Shown piece after piece: positions 10,871-23,334 of a stretch of 64,000 nt of DNA (position 1 is its first letter; every line of letters starts with the position of its first letter). The position numbers were made by a program, and so were the translations under genes. The stretch is from contig NC_064820.1 in assembly GCF_024166365.1 (NCBI RefSeq), positions 83,342,001-83,406,000 of the forward strand. The letters are read 5' to 3'. Below the pieces are notes generated by a model that was not told where the DNA came from, made no database searches, and was given only the letters and a program-made list of their open reading frames with translations. Source of the DNA: Elephas maximus indicus (lineage: Eukaryota; Chordata; Mammalia; Proboscidea; Elephantidae).

Positions 10871-13800
10871 GTGAGACATTTTGTGGGCAGGATGACCTTC
10901 AGGAAATGTGGATGTGGAACTACTTTGTATGATTGACTTTTAATTTTGGTATTTTAGTTGGAAGAAGAGACCGTGTCCTTCAGTTGTTTTTTTCCCCTTG
11001 TCACTATTATACGTATTTCTTTACATTAGCTTGTAAAGCCTTTTTAATACTCACAAGCATTTCTATTTTATTTCATAGCTTTACTTTAAGATATTCGTAC
11101 AGTATTTGAGAGCTTTTTTCTCCGCTACTTATAATTATGTTGAGTCTTCTCCAAGGAGGTATTATATGCGGTACTTATCTTGAAATTAAAGCTAATCTAG
11201 GGTAGGGATATATACATATAATGTTACTAGTAAAGGGAATAGTTTGAAATACCTGAATATCCTTTCTCCTGTCATCAGAATTACACAAGTTAGTATTTAA
11301 AATAAATTTTGACTGGTAGATATTTTCTTGATCAAATTACATCATATTGAAGCCAACATACTCAGACTTGAGTCAGAATGAGTTTGCAAAATCTGGTTTA
11401 ATTCAGATCTGGGGAGGGGAAGAGAGCAAGATGTGAAAATACATATGCAGAGGAACTTAATCAATGCTAGACAAACAATGTATTAGTTTACAATATAATA
11501 AGATAACCACAAATTTGAAAGCTCAAATTGAGTCCATCCGCTGTAAAAAGTTTTATATTTGGCTCAAGTGGCTGTTGAATATCAAGTGGTGCTGAGTTCC
11601 TCCAAAGCACCTAATGACACCCCACCACCCCCCAGCTTTGGATGGAGTTTCACTACAGTCTCAGGAGAAATCCCAGTTGTGCCTTTAATTCTTTTGGCCC
11701 TTTGGAGTCACTGCTACCCAAATACAAATGTAGACCAGGAATTTCCAATGGCCACATGTTATTGCACAGAGAGGTCTGTTCTAAGCCAGACTCTTAAGGC
11801 TATGAAGGTGTGAGAATAGCCTTAAATAGTGGTCTAGCATTAACATGGTCTATAAAAGCATGTTAAGAAATAGCTCCTTAGTGATTATGTACCAGCTACT
11901 AGTTATCACACTAACAGAAAAGGCAATGTGGCAGCTTCACATTTCACATGAAAGACTAGTATTAACTGGGCCTGGCTTGCTGGCTTGACTTTTATATAAA
12001 TCTAGTGATTATTTTAAATTAGACCCAGGAAAAAATGATTTCATACTAGTCTTTTCTTCACATAAGACTTGTGTAGCATTAAAATTGTTATGGACTAATG
12101 ATTAAGCCATGAAGGCAAAAATGTGTAACTCCCCTTTGCCAAAACAGAAACATCCCTGTTCTGACTCCTGTCCAGTTTCCACAAAAACAAAACATACACC
12201 TTTGTTATTGCACATCTTTCACACAGACTTGTGTATGTATAATATACATCTCTATATATTTTTAAATATGCTACACAAAAAAAGACTATGGCACTTTACA
12301 GAATACACGTTTAACAAAAGATCATCACACCACAGGCGTTTGAAAACTACAAAAACCCTTAATTAATGTAACATTGTTGAGTTAGCACACAGGTTTAAAG
12401 AATCCACAGACTCCAAGGCAAATATTTCTGCTTCCCTGGAGTTCATTGAGAAGACTAGCCCATCATGACACTTTTTTTAAGCACAAATGCAGGCAAAAAT
12501 AAATAAAGACTTTCTTAGTAGTAGCAGTAGTAGTGGTCCAGCTACATTAGATTTTTAGAATGAGGTGATTAGGTGATTGATAGAAATTTATTAGGAAACT
12601 AGGTGTAGATCAAACAGTAATTGTTTTTAACATTTTTTTCTAGCACATTCAGTGGTTGTTAAAACAGCTGTGCAGAAGAGTTTTTTAGTCTAGCCTAGCA
12701 TGATTTTCGATGTTCCACTCATCCCAACCAAAGCATGGCTAATGGATAAAAAAAAAAAAAAAAAAAAAGGTCTAGCATTACCATTTACTGTCTCTGCTAG
12801 AGAAATTTCATCTCTGCTTACTAAGTGTTCAGGTGGTTTTGGGTTTTGTGTGTGTGCTTTTTTGGGTATTCTGTAGCATTCAAACTAATGAGATAAACAT
12901 TGTCAAGTGGCTTTATTCTGGCCAACAGAGGTCACATTTCCACTTGTGACTGTTATCAGATTGCTCTCTGGCCAGTCAGCCAGTAAAGACAGACGTGCTT
13001 GGGGGATTCTCTGGGCTTACGACTTCTCTGTAAGAAGGAGATTGTGCGATTAGTATAAGGAAGAGAGTGAGATTGTAAGATTAGTGTTAGAAAAGTGAAT
13101 TCTTTATCTTGTAAAGAAAAAAAAAGTTGAGTGAATCTTCTGATGATAAATTTAAGGAAGAGAAAAGCTGTTTTTATCAAGATTATTTGCTTGATAAAGG
13201 GAATTGGTTGGTTTTAAATGAAAAAAGGTTTGATAAGTAGTTACTATGGTGGCACAAGGACTTGGTTGTTGTTAGTTTCTGTCAAGTTGAATTCCGACAC
13301 TTGGCAACCCCACGTGGGCAGAGTAGAACTGCTCCATAGGATTTTCAAGGCTGTGACTTTCTGGAAGCCTATCACCAGGCCTGTCTTCCCAAGCGCCTCT
13401 GGGTGGGTGGGTTCGAACTGCCAACCTTTTGGCTAAGAGTTGAGCACTTAGCTTTTTGCCCCTCCTGGGGACTCCTAGGGACTTGGTTAGTACATTATAA
13501 ATGTACAGTCAGGGACTGGAGCTTTGTCCAGTGGCTTCCATAGTCTATTTCCGTTTGCTGTTAGAGACATGGTTAGTGTGTCCTGAGCTCTTACTAATGT
13601 AGATTGCTATGAAGATACCCACTTACCCCTTTTCTTTAAAAAAAAAAAAAAAAAGTCATTGAATTTATGGCTTGCTTACTTTGAACTTTGGTCCAAGAAT
13701 GGTAAACTCATTAAGACCTGCGCCCGCCCTGCTCTTAGCTCTTAAATCGGTGTGATAAAATGGTTTCTGGAATATGCCAAAGGCCAGAAGGAAATAAAAC

Positions 13801-15450
13801 ATTAGTTGCTCCATTCCATCTATTTATATAGCAATTTGTTCTGCACGGAGGCATGGCTTTAGACTCACAGCTTTAAGATGATTCACTCTGGGCAAAGTTG
13901 TAAAATGATTCTAGGTTCTGTACCTGGTGGCATAATTCCTTGTGCATAAAAGGTGCTTAGGAATTATTTGTTAAATTTTCCAAACAAAGCCTTCAAGTGA
14001 GCAGATTCATAAACCCAAAGAGACCTATACTTTTAATGCTTCCAGAAATCTGGCTGGTCCACCCCACTTGCTTGAGTTGTGTTTTCTCTATTATTCTGCA
14101 ATTCTGAAGGTAAAGGTAATGCCAGACTGGTTTCTTTCTGACTACTTTGTTCACTCTGAAGTAAATTTTAAGCGATGGTTGGCTAATACCATCTTCTTCC
14201 CTGAATTTATGGAAACGAGACTAAAAACTCCTGAATCTTTTAAAATAGTGGTGTTCAATTCTTTTTTGTAAACAGATGTAGGCAGATCCTATAAGCTTGG
14301 TCTAGCTCCAGTTTTTGCATTAACTTTCTACTCTGTGCTTTCCTGGGAATGAAGGCTTTGATGCAACTCTCCAATTGCAGCAATTTAATGTTACTTCAGT
14401 CGACTTTCAGGATCCACACCAGTAACTAGAAAAAAACTCAACGCCCATGACTAGCTTCTGTTTTTCTGTAGGAAATACCATTCTGCTGCTGATTGGGTTG
14501 TAAATACAGCCTAGTTACCAAACAGTGGGAAAGGGCTCCCCTCAAGTGCTGAGATCCTGGCAAGTCCTCCCAGCCAGTATCTCAATGAGCCACAGCTGGC
14601 TTGGAGACCTCTCCCTGGAATGAGGAAACAGCATGAGGTTGCCTTTGGCAGTCAGAGTGCAGTCCTAACCCTGGGAGAAAAACACGTGATTTACAATGGA
14701 AAAGGGATGAATTTGTCTTCACTAGCAGGATTTTTTTACTTTTATCCTCCATATGATTGTTCAGGTAATTATTTTTTCTTTACTCAAATTTCTAAAATCT
14801 TGGAGTGACAGTTCAGTTGAGCATTCCTGGAATTCAGCTTAGGAGGAGTTCCACAACAGGGTCCCCACGTTGTCCTTGCTGACCCTTTGGTCAGCTAAGC
14901 AAGAGGGTCTTGCTATGCCCTTTAGCACATACCCTGTCCCCAGTCAAGTCTGTAGTCTTCATTTTAGTCTCCAACCTAGACAAGTTATAAGGACTAGGAG
15001 GAAAACTAAAACACCAACCTAAAACCTTATCCTGAGGCACAGATGCTCACAGGCATGCAAACATGTGGCAGAAACTGTCTCAAAACAGCTTGCAAATCTG
15101 GCTAGCTGGCTCTTCTATTTCCAGAGAAACTGCTGCCTTAATGATTGAGATCATTATCCTTCAGTGAGCCCCAGGGGGAGATGGAGTCTGACAGAATTTG
15201 TCAACTACATGTCAGAGTGTATATACTATCTTCAGGTTCTAGCCCTTAAAATTTGCACTGTGGCCCTCATGCCCAGTAACTTTGCTTAGCTGGATGTGGC
15301 CTCTCATTGGTCCTGTTAAGGCCTGGGGCTGTGGAATGCGGCTTCGGTAGATAGAGGCTAGTTCTCCACTTGACTCAAACCACGAAACAGGAGATGGATT
15401 GTTTCACAAGGTTACATAAGGAAGAAGATGGCACTAATGTCTCTTCCAAA
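10871..15450 (-). other. LHFPL2: LHFPL2 3' UTR and downstream sequence (3' end unresolved)
   Basis: Sequence below the LHFPL2 stop codon. Apart from one AfroSINE at 13268-13478 it lacks recognisable insertions, as expected for a long 3' UTR. Candidate minus-strand AATAAA signals (TTTATT on the plus strand) are at 12912-12917, 12587-12592 and 11067-11072. The last is followed on the minus strand by a TG-rich stretch. I cannot choose between them. Homopolymer A runs lie at about 12749-12768 and 13639-13654. Open frames in this stretch are not supported as genes. Confidence 0.5.
13268..13478 (-). mobile_element. AfroSINE (long-body variant), minus strand, with target-site duplication
   Basis: Reads as the reverse complement: tail gttagtttctgtcaagttga, body cagagtagaactgctccata, box B region gggttcgaactgccaacctt, head ending in cctggggactcct. 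Flanked by ggacttggtt at 13258-13267 and 13479-13488. It may lie inside the LHFPL2 3' UTR. Confidence 0.9.
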
Positions 15451-15707
15451 CTAAAGGAGGCAGATAAGGTTTTTCCCCTCTTCAATTTCTTCCTGTACTT
15501 TGTCACTAGAGGTTGCAATTTCTGCTTGTGCAGAGAAGACAGCACAGATGAAGGTCAGGACTGTGCCGCCGATGGCAGTATAAAAGGCCCAGCCCAAGGA
15601 GCAGTCTCCAGGTCTGTAGGCAGATGCATAATGTCCACAGTAGCTTACGGCCTTCTGGCACCCCCAGCCAGCTGGGTAGAGTATCAAACCCAGGATGAGG
15701 AAGAGAC
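15451..15707 (-). CDS. LHFPL2: LHFPL2 second coding exon (C-terminal half, codons 144-228 and stop)
   Basis: The minus-strand exon begins after a pyrimidine-rich tract and CAG acceptor (15710-15708) and ends at a TAG whose plus-strand complement is 15451-15453. The first two bases complete a glycine codon split by a phase-1 intron. It encodes the end of TM3 ([10 protein letters not shown]), a second extracellular loop with Cys160, Cys167 and Cys179 ([20 protein letters not shown]), TM4 (about 183-203, [20 protein letters not shown]) and an acidic cytosolic tail ([17 protein letters not shown]). LHFPL2 is a four-span protein of the lipoma HMGIC fusion partner-like tetraspan family, related to claudins. 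Its biochemical role is not well established. The length is exactly what the 228-residue protein needs and nothing is broken. Confidence 0.97.
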
Positions 15708-16032
15708 CTGCAGGGAAGAAGAGAAAACCACCACCAAATTAGATGAAAACTGCAGTGACTCGAAAAAGTAAAGGAACTGGCTGGACAGATCTGTTGCCAT
15801 TGTTACTTGATTTGCTACTTTAGACAATGGCATATAGAATGTGGTCTGCAAATAGAAAGCCTTAGGCTCTGTTTTAAGCAACTAATCTGACCTGATCAAG
15901 AAATGTTTTCAGCCACTTTTGTAGCTGTCGGGATATAAATCCACCAATAATTTTCCTTCTAGAGAGCAAGTGTAACTTGTTGCCATTTTTTCCTATGGGA
16001 CTCTTATTTCAGTGAATATTTCCATTTTGGTC
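15708..16032 (-). other. LHFPL2 intron between the coding exons, start
   Basis: Intron sequence immediately upstream of the acceptor in transcript orientation. The whole intron runs 15708-36882, about 21.2 kb, with GT at 36882-36881 and AG at 15709-15708. No repeat is recognised in this first part. Confidence 0.8.
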
Positions 16033-16229
16033 TAAGGCAGAGGTCAGCAAACTGAAGTCCTCAGGCCAAATATGACCTGTGGCCTGTTTTTGTCAATCAG
16101 GTTTTATTGGAACATGGCCTTTGTGCTAGAACACCTGAGCTGGGGAGTTGCTATAGACCACATGGCCTGCAAAACCTACAATATTTACTCTCTGGAATTT
16201 TGCAGAAAAAGTTTGCCAAGCCCTGGTCT
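16033..16229 (+). repeat. hAT-type nonautonomous DNA transposon relic (MER-like)
   Basis: Imperfect terminal inverted repeats: cagaggtcagcaaact at the left and agtttgccaagccctgg at the right. The interior has caggttttattggaacatgg and acctacaatatttactctct, a familiar mammalian MER element. I do not assign the exact family. Confidence 0.75.
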
Positions 16230-17844
16230 AAGGGAATACATACAGAACCAAATAGACCTGGTGAAATGCAAGAGACAGGGGCAGTGAAAGACCCCAGACC
16301 TTTACCCTGAATTTTCAGCACCTTTTTTTTTTTAAGTAAGTCCAGGAGGAGTCTGTTTTATGGCATTCACCAATAATCAATGCATGTCTGGGGCAGAAAT
16401 CTCTGTATTTACATATACAATAAGAAAAAACTACAAGTTTCATAAGTATTTTTTTGGTCTGGATGCTTTTAAGTGAACTCACCCTTGAGCAGACAGTAAT
16501 AAGCTCTGTTCAATTCAGCTGATCCTACTGTCCTGTCATACCAAACGTCCACTTTTGTATTCCTCACAGCTTTATACTCACTGTGTACCTGGAATGCAGC
16601 AGCTGAGAGTTATTTTTCCTGCCAGCCCTGGAAGGTTAGGAGCTACCGTTAGGAGGAAGGTGAGGCAAGTGAGGTGCCCAAGGGGCAAAATTTAAGGAGG
16701 TCCTCACTCTCAGGTGCCCACCCTGTACTTGGCATGAACTTGAGATGCCTCACTTGCCTGACCCTGGCTGCCACTCACCCGGAAAAAGATTCTTACAGAG
16801 AAGTCTGGAACCAAAAATAACAAAGGCAACCAAGGCCCCAAAATCTTACATGGAAAAATTTTTTGGTAGAAAGTCTTCCTTAAAGACCTTTATTTCACCT
16901 TCCAGATTCTGCCAAGAGGAGGATGGCCTTATTCTATACAGCAGAAAAAACTTTTCTCTGAAAAACAACACCTATAAAATCAAGATTGTTAAACCATAAC
17001 CACAAAATCTGTTTTTAGATACCTGATCTTATACCTGAAAGGTGTAAGGATAGTAGTTCAATCCTTACAGATTACTCTTGGCTCTAAGTTCTGTCTCTCT
17101 TCCCACCTGAACTGAAATTCTCTGGGTTTACCACACCAAAGATTTCAAGTATAGCAACTGTTTACCAAGAGAACATGACTAAATTTTGGTAGCATGAAGT
17201 TCGAAGTTCTTTCGAGCCATGCTTCTTCAGAACTTAATGACCTCTGGCCATAACTTTCACAGCTATCTCCATCCGGCAATGTTAGTTCACTACTGGAGCG
17301 GTTTTTGGGTCTGGTTGCCCCTCCTTCCTTAATTAATCCCACTGCTCTACTCAGATGATGGCCTCGGGGGGCTTACTAGCAGGGGTGCAGTAGAGGGAAT
17401 TCATTCACATGATTCACATCTCGATGTCTGAGAAAGGTGATTCACAAAGGAAGTCTTTCTAACCCTGCAGCCCTCTTTCTCGCTAGGTCTGAGTGTTGGA
17501 AGCAGTCAAGGCAGTGATGTGTAGCTGGGGAATTATGGTCCAGTGTTGGGAAGTGTAAGCAAGTTGGAGAGGAGCAACAGAATGAGGCATCGTGGAGAGA
17601 TGGTGTTAGAAATATGCCTGGGAGCATGGAGCCAATTCCTCCAAGAATAACGGCAGCCAGTGGAGAATGTATCATTGCTATCCTGGAATATGGAGGGTCC
17701 TGAATCCTGGTTGGGTCTCTGGAATCAAGTCAAAGGGTAGAAATCATATAGTAGAAATGCCCCTACAGTCCAGCATGGTGCTAGAACACAAGCCAGCAAA
17801 ATGACGGGCCATGGCAAAGACTCTCTAAAGAAAAAGGTAATGCA
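16230..17844. other. LHFPL2 intron, no gene or clear repeat seen
   Basis: Intronic sequence without a recognised element. Open frames at 16745-16999, 17145-17342 and 17442-17675 are short and have no family resemblance. Confidence 0.45.
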
Positions 17845-17995
17845 GCTAGTAGTTTAGAGCTGTGGTTTTGGAGTCACTACAGGCTTGAATCCAGACTTTG
17901 CCATCTAGAAAATTTCTTAAGTCTGATGCATCACCTGTAAAATAGCGCCAATCCTTACCTCATAAGATGATGGTGAGTCTTAAAGTCTGTAAAGA
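17845..17995 (+). repeat. MIR SINE
   Basis: Shows tagagctgtggttttggagt, caggcttgaatccagacttt, and cacctgtaaaatagcgccaa followed by tacctcataagatgatggt, in MIR order. Confidence 0.78.
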
Positions 17996-19514
17996 GTGCT
18001 TTCTCTGCCCCTAACAACACAACTAGAACACAGACTAGCAGCTTGACAATGAGTTAAAGCCTTTGGCAAGCCCCTCCCATAATAAATACCAGCAGTTTAA
18101 AGTTTACCAGATATGAATAAGCAGATCAGCTTCTTTTTGAAAGGTGTAATAATCTGGGGAGAGGGAAGGTCACCAGGCAAAATTTAGCATCTTTGAAAGA
18201 ATAAACTATTCTCCATCTGAACAGAAGTTTACTCAGCTGGGGAGAACTAAAATGATATAAGCAATTATTTTTCAGCATTTCCTAAGGCCTAGGATAAGCT
18301 CTCATTAGTCCTGACTGCATCCCCACCTTGTTCCCTAAGAAGCCTCACCCATCCTTGGGCACAGGAAGACTGTATATGAGGGACTGACCAGTGTTTGGGT
18401 GTACTCGGTGATGCTTGCTAGTTTCCCTCAAGGTCCTAAGTTTCCCCATGGGCCTTCTCTAAAACTTGTACTCCCTTAGGATTTGATGGTACCCTCTTGC
18501 ATGCAGCTTCTGCTCCAAAGCTTCAAGTGCAGGCCCTAGATAAGCATTGTAAGAGTCTAAAGTGTTCATACTTGAATTGTGGCTACAATTAAATATTAAT
18601 TGCACACTTTGTTTGTATTAATATGGCTTAAAACGAGCCCAGTAAGTAAAATGAGTGCATTTTAATCTGTTAGGGACAGAAGACAAAGCTTGAAGTTCAT
18701 TATCACCAGAAGCTCTACCATGCTGGGCCAGACTCTGGCTGGTTGTAGAACACACAAAATGCCTGAATTTGGATGTCTCAGATGCTCTTTGGAGGTCCAA
18801 CAAAAACCCAGTTTTTGGAGGTAGGCAGGTTTAAAATAATTGAGACACAGAATCCTTACTTTAATAGCATCAGACCCCTTTCCACAGCATGTGGAGCCCC
18901 ACTGGGAACATTCACCTCCAGTACTACTCCCAAGCTCCCTTAGGTAAGTTCCCTTTTCTAATAGATGCGATTCCTGAGGTACCTCCAGCCATTTTAAAAC
19001 CTTGTGGCTGCAATCTGTGAATCAGGACAGCAGAGAGACTTTGCTTATCATGTAAGGGTACTGTGCTTAGAGTTTGTTGAAAGCTTCAGCTTGACTGTAA
19101 GCCCACAGTAAAGTAATGTGGGAGGGTAATAAAAAGTGAGCTTTGGTGTGTCAGCAAGCTCCAGTGGATGTGATGTGTGCTGAAACCACACACTCCCAAC
19201 CCAGCAGCCAGCCTACACAAACACAAGAGTGCCTTATCCAAATTGTCAGCAGGTCAGTGGGAGGAAGTTGCCACTGTCCACCCTGCCCTGGCCAGCTGAT
19301 GGGCCAGAGTAGACCTTACCTCCCAGCACTCATCCAAGTTGTCATGATGCCATGAAAATGCAAGCCACTAATGTGAGCCCAAGCTGGCACCAGTGTTCCT
19401 TGCTTCACTGTTCTTGGGGCCAGGAGCCACCAGCACCCTAACAAGCATGCATTTATCTCCAACATTATCCCAGTTGACTGAGAAAAAGGCCATAAAGCTT
19501 TCCCAGCTCTCAGG
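17996..19514. other. LHFPL2 intron, no gene or clear repeat seen
   Basis: Nothing recognisable. The open frames at 18618-18803, 19143-19355 and 19316-19666 are incidental. Confidence 0.45.
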
Positions 19515-20095
19515 TAAATCCCAAACTTCTCTCCCTGGCTTTGAAGGCCCTGTGTGATCTGGCTCTCTATTACGTCTCTGAACTCACCTCCTGCCTTTCT
19601 CACCCTAGCTTTCTGCTCCAGCCACACTGGCTGGCTGGCTCTTCCTTGATGCTCAGGTCTTTGCACTTGCTATTCCTTCCACTTGGAATGCTCTTCTTCC
19701 CAGTAGCTTTCAGGTCATCTTTAGCTAAATGCTACCTTCTTGGTGTAGTCTTCTGTGGCACTCTTTAAAATTTCAACCATCCACCTCTCCCCTACTTCCT
19801 GCCCTCCTTGCTTTAACTATTTCTCCTTAGCACTTGTCACTAATGTAGTATATATTACTCTGAGTCATATGAAACTGTCAGTGCTTGACAATATTTTTAC
19901 CCACAAAAATGGCCATTTCATATGGTTTAACCTCATATTTTACTTAGTTTGATTACTGTACGTCTCCATCCTAGATCTTAAGCTCTATGAGGGCAGAGAC
20001 TTTTGTATACTTGGTTTACTACTATAAAGTCAGTGCCCATAATAGTGCCTGGTTCATAGTAGAGCTGTAATAAAATTTTACTGAATTTAATACAG
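19515..20095 (-). repeat. L2 LINE 3' end (antisense)
   Basis: Typical antisense L2 series: gaaggccctgtgtgatctgg, ctccagccacactggctggc, tttgcacttgctattccttc, ttggaatgctcttcttccca, and the end tctatgagggcagagacttt with catagtagagctgtaataaa. Confidence 0.88.
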
Positions 20096-22339
20096 TTTGT
20101 TTTGTGGTGTTTCTAAACCATAGTCCCCTGGGTTAAAATGGCAAAATAACTTTTCAACAAATACCAATCAGTAAGAATGAAATGTGTCAGCAAGAAGGAA
20201 AACGGAGATCCCTTAGTTGGTTGGCTTACCTGCTACACTGCCTTCTTCTAGACCTGTGAGTCCCTGGGTATAGAAGGAAACTTGGGCCCTGACATCCAGA
20301 TGGGCTTGATGACACCAGCTCATGAAATAGAATTAAAATTAATGACTTCTTAAATTGGCATGTGAGACAACAGGGAAAGAATACGGTAAGACATAAGCAA
20401 GTTTGCTGCAAGCCTGCCATGGTTTTCTTGGTCCTCAATTTGGAGTGTACCCACAGAGACTATCAACTTGATTGTGGGTTATATCTAGAGGCCAGATGGA
20501 AGGTGGAGTGTGCTCTGGATTGAGTTTCACATAAGAGCCAAGCCAAAAATGGTCTGATCTCCCTCTGCAGTTCCTGAAGTTAGGCCAGCCTCTAGTAGCC
20601 TCTAGGGCCTTTCCCTTGCCTTGCCTTATTATTACCATTGGGATATGTGTGTGTGTGATAGCGGGTGACAGAGAAGGTAAGGGACTAGGCATTTACTTTT
20701 CTCCGGACTGGCATGTCTCCCTGGTACCTGGCTGAGCTGTAGCAGGCCCAGCTGGGAGGCAAAGGAAAAGCAGGGAGAACGATACTGGCGTTCAACCAAA
20801 GAAAACAGCCACCATGGAAAGAAACCAAAAGTAACAAGGGCTAGCGACCTCTGACATGGCTCAATCTATTTAATAAGACGACAGCCCAAGAAGGTACTAT
20901 TTTAACAACCTTAAAGGATACCCTCATCCTTGTATTTTCTCTCTTGCTAACAGCCTCCCAGCTGATTGTACCAAGAGAATTAGATGATGCCAGTATATGC
21001 TGACCTGGGAGAAGGTGGGGGGCTCAACCTTATCTAGGGAAGAAAAATAAATACATGACAAGAAACTGATGGTTAGTCACTTGGATTACCATACAGATAC
21101 CACTGTAAGCTGGAAACATCCTTGAAAACGTAACCAGCGAGCCCCTTATGGTCCTGGCCTTCATGATCAGATGAGCACCAGCTACTTCAATGCTAGCACC
21201 CAGCCTCCCCTTCCACGTGCCCCACCTGAAAGGAGCTTTTAGATTCAACCTTGGATTCCCAGCAACTCTCTCCTCCTGCACAGAAATTTTTAAAAGTGTA
21301 TGGAGAACCTAAACATTAATTTAGGTTTAACGCAAATAATTAAACCGTGAGAGCTTCACAAGGGCAGGAATTGTGTTTTATCACTGTGGTTTGCCTATGA
21401 CATAGAATATGCTAAAAAAAAATGAATGAAACATCCCAGAACCTCTCCTAATGCCATAACTGCCTACGTCCCCAACCCAACCAGGAAAAGTAAAGTCGTA
21501 GTCCTTCTGCTTTCTGCTCAACGTTCAGCACTGACTGATCAGACCGGCCACAAAATTATGTCTCGGGTCAATTTCTTGCTACTGCCTTGGAATCAAATAA
21601 TACCATATAAAATGTAAGTTTTAATTAAATCCCTTAGGTGGAAAGACAAATATCTCCACAATCCTGCCAAGCTCCCTATTTTGGAAAGGCTAGGGGCTGC
21701 TGAATACAAAGAATAATATTTTATTTGGTCTGAAGATGACCAACACACGCTTAGGAATAGGGCATGTTGTGAGCCAAGTCTGAACCACAGCTCTTCAGCT
21801 CGCAATGGAAGCAAGAAAAGGCTCAGTGGCTATTTCACAACCTTTCTTGGGCTTTTTAAGTGCCTTCTGCTTCCCTCCATATCAGTCTCACAATTACTAC
21901 ACTCCTTCACTACTTGCTGGCCAAGGGACTGGACTCAAGATTTCTTGTCTTTTGTGGGTCACTCACCACAAGGCAGGTAGCTATTTTTCTTAGCCTGAAA
22001 AACGTGAGAACTTTAAGTTGGCTCATGTCCTCCAGAATAACTATGTGAACAAGTAAGTCTCTAGACATCACCCTTCTACTTCCTCTTCGGACAGTCTTTC
22101 AGACTAAATATTAAAGACTGACTAGACCTCCGTTTGCAAAGGAAATTCTCTATGGACAGGAACAAAAGAAAGCCATGTGTTACTGCTACCAGCAACCTGC
22201 GGAGAAGCCACCAGTGAGAGACACAGCACTTAGCTTCTGCTAAGTCATAAACAAGAAACTCACTCTAAAGCTATGAACTATGTTAATATCTCTGGAGAGA
22301 GTTTTCACAGCAGACAACTGACAGGAGGCTGAAAGTATC
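20096..22339. other. LHFPL2 intron, no gene or clear repeat seen
   Basis: Unique-looking intron. A CACA/TG run near 20645-20656 is the only low-complexity feature noted. Confidence 0.45.
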
Positions 22340-23334
22340 TTGATAACATAAGAAGAATGAGAATTCTAGAACATTTAATTGTGCTTATGTGGAACCTGTA
22401 CATGATATCAAGAGGCAGTCGCTCAAACTTAAGGGGATACTGTGTGGTTTAAGATTGGAAGAGGTGTACGTAGGGTTGTATCCTTTCACGTTACTTATTC
22501 AATCTGTATGCTGAATAAATCCGAAAAGCTAGAGTATATGAAGAACATGGCGTCAGGATTGGAGGAAGACTCATTACCAACCTGTGATATGCAGGTAACA
22601 GTCTTGCTTACCAAAAATGAAACTGACTTGAAAATAACCTCAAGCATTTTGCGATGAAGGTCAAAGACTATATAGCCTTCAGTATTACTTATGTCTGAAT
22701 GTAAAGAAAACAAAAATCCTCACAACTGTACTGATAACATCATGATAAATGAAGGAAAAAACTGAAATTGTCAAGGATTTCATTTTACTTGGATCAACAA
22801 TCGACATTCATGGAAGCAGCAGTCCAGAAATCAAACGATATACTGCACTGGACAAATCTGCAAAAGAACTTTTTAAAGTTTTAAAAAGCAAAGATGTCAC
22901 TTGACCTAAGCCATCCATGGTCTTTTCAGTCACCTCATATGCATGTGACAGCTGGACAGTGAAAAAGGGAAACAGAAAAAGAACTGATTCATTTGAACTG
23001 TGATGTTACCAAAAAATACTGAATATACCATGGACTGCCAGAAGAGTGAACAAATAAGTCTTAGAAGAAATACAACCAGAATGTTCCTTAGAAGCGAGGA
23101 TAGCAGGACTTCAATTTGCTTACTTTGGACATGCCACCAAGAAAGACCATCACTAGAAAAGGGCATCATGGTTGGTAGAGTAGACTGTCAGTGAAAACGA
23201 GGGAAGCCCTCAATGAGATGGACTGACACAGTAGCCACAACAATGGACTCCAACATACTAACAATCATAAAAATGGCATAGGACTGGGCAACAGTTGCCA
23301 CAGGTTGGAGCTGACTTGACGGCAACTAACAACA
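22340..23334 (+). mobile_element. RTE-type LINE fragment, copy A (reverse transcriptase C-terminal half to 3' tail)
   Basis: Degenerate reverse-transcriptase sequence. Around 22440-22520 it reads like the RT segment 'GKGVRQ..LSP.LFN.Y' (here FKIGRGVRRVVSFHVTYSIC). The position of the catalytic YADD reads Tyr-Ala-Gly-Asn at 22588-22599, so both catalytic aspartates are lost. Further on come the RTE C-terminal blocks (motifs around ILNIPWT, PECSLE and the YFGH-like site) and the 3' tail gcaactaacaacaa. Several frameshifts and stops make it inactive. The left edge is approximate. Confidence 0.85.

Noticed and set aside
15370-15771. 133-codon plus-strand open frame
   Set aside because: It is the shadow of the LHFPL2 exon on the other strand, and that exon has clear splice and protein evidence.
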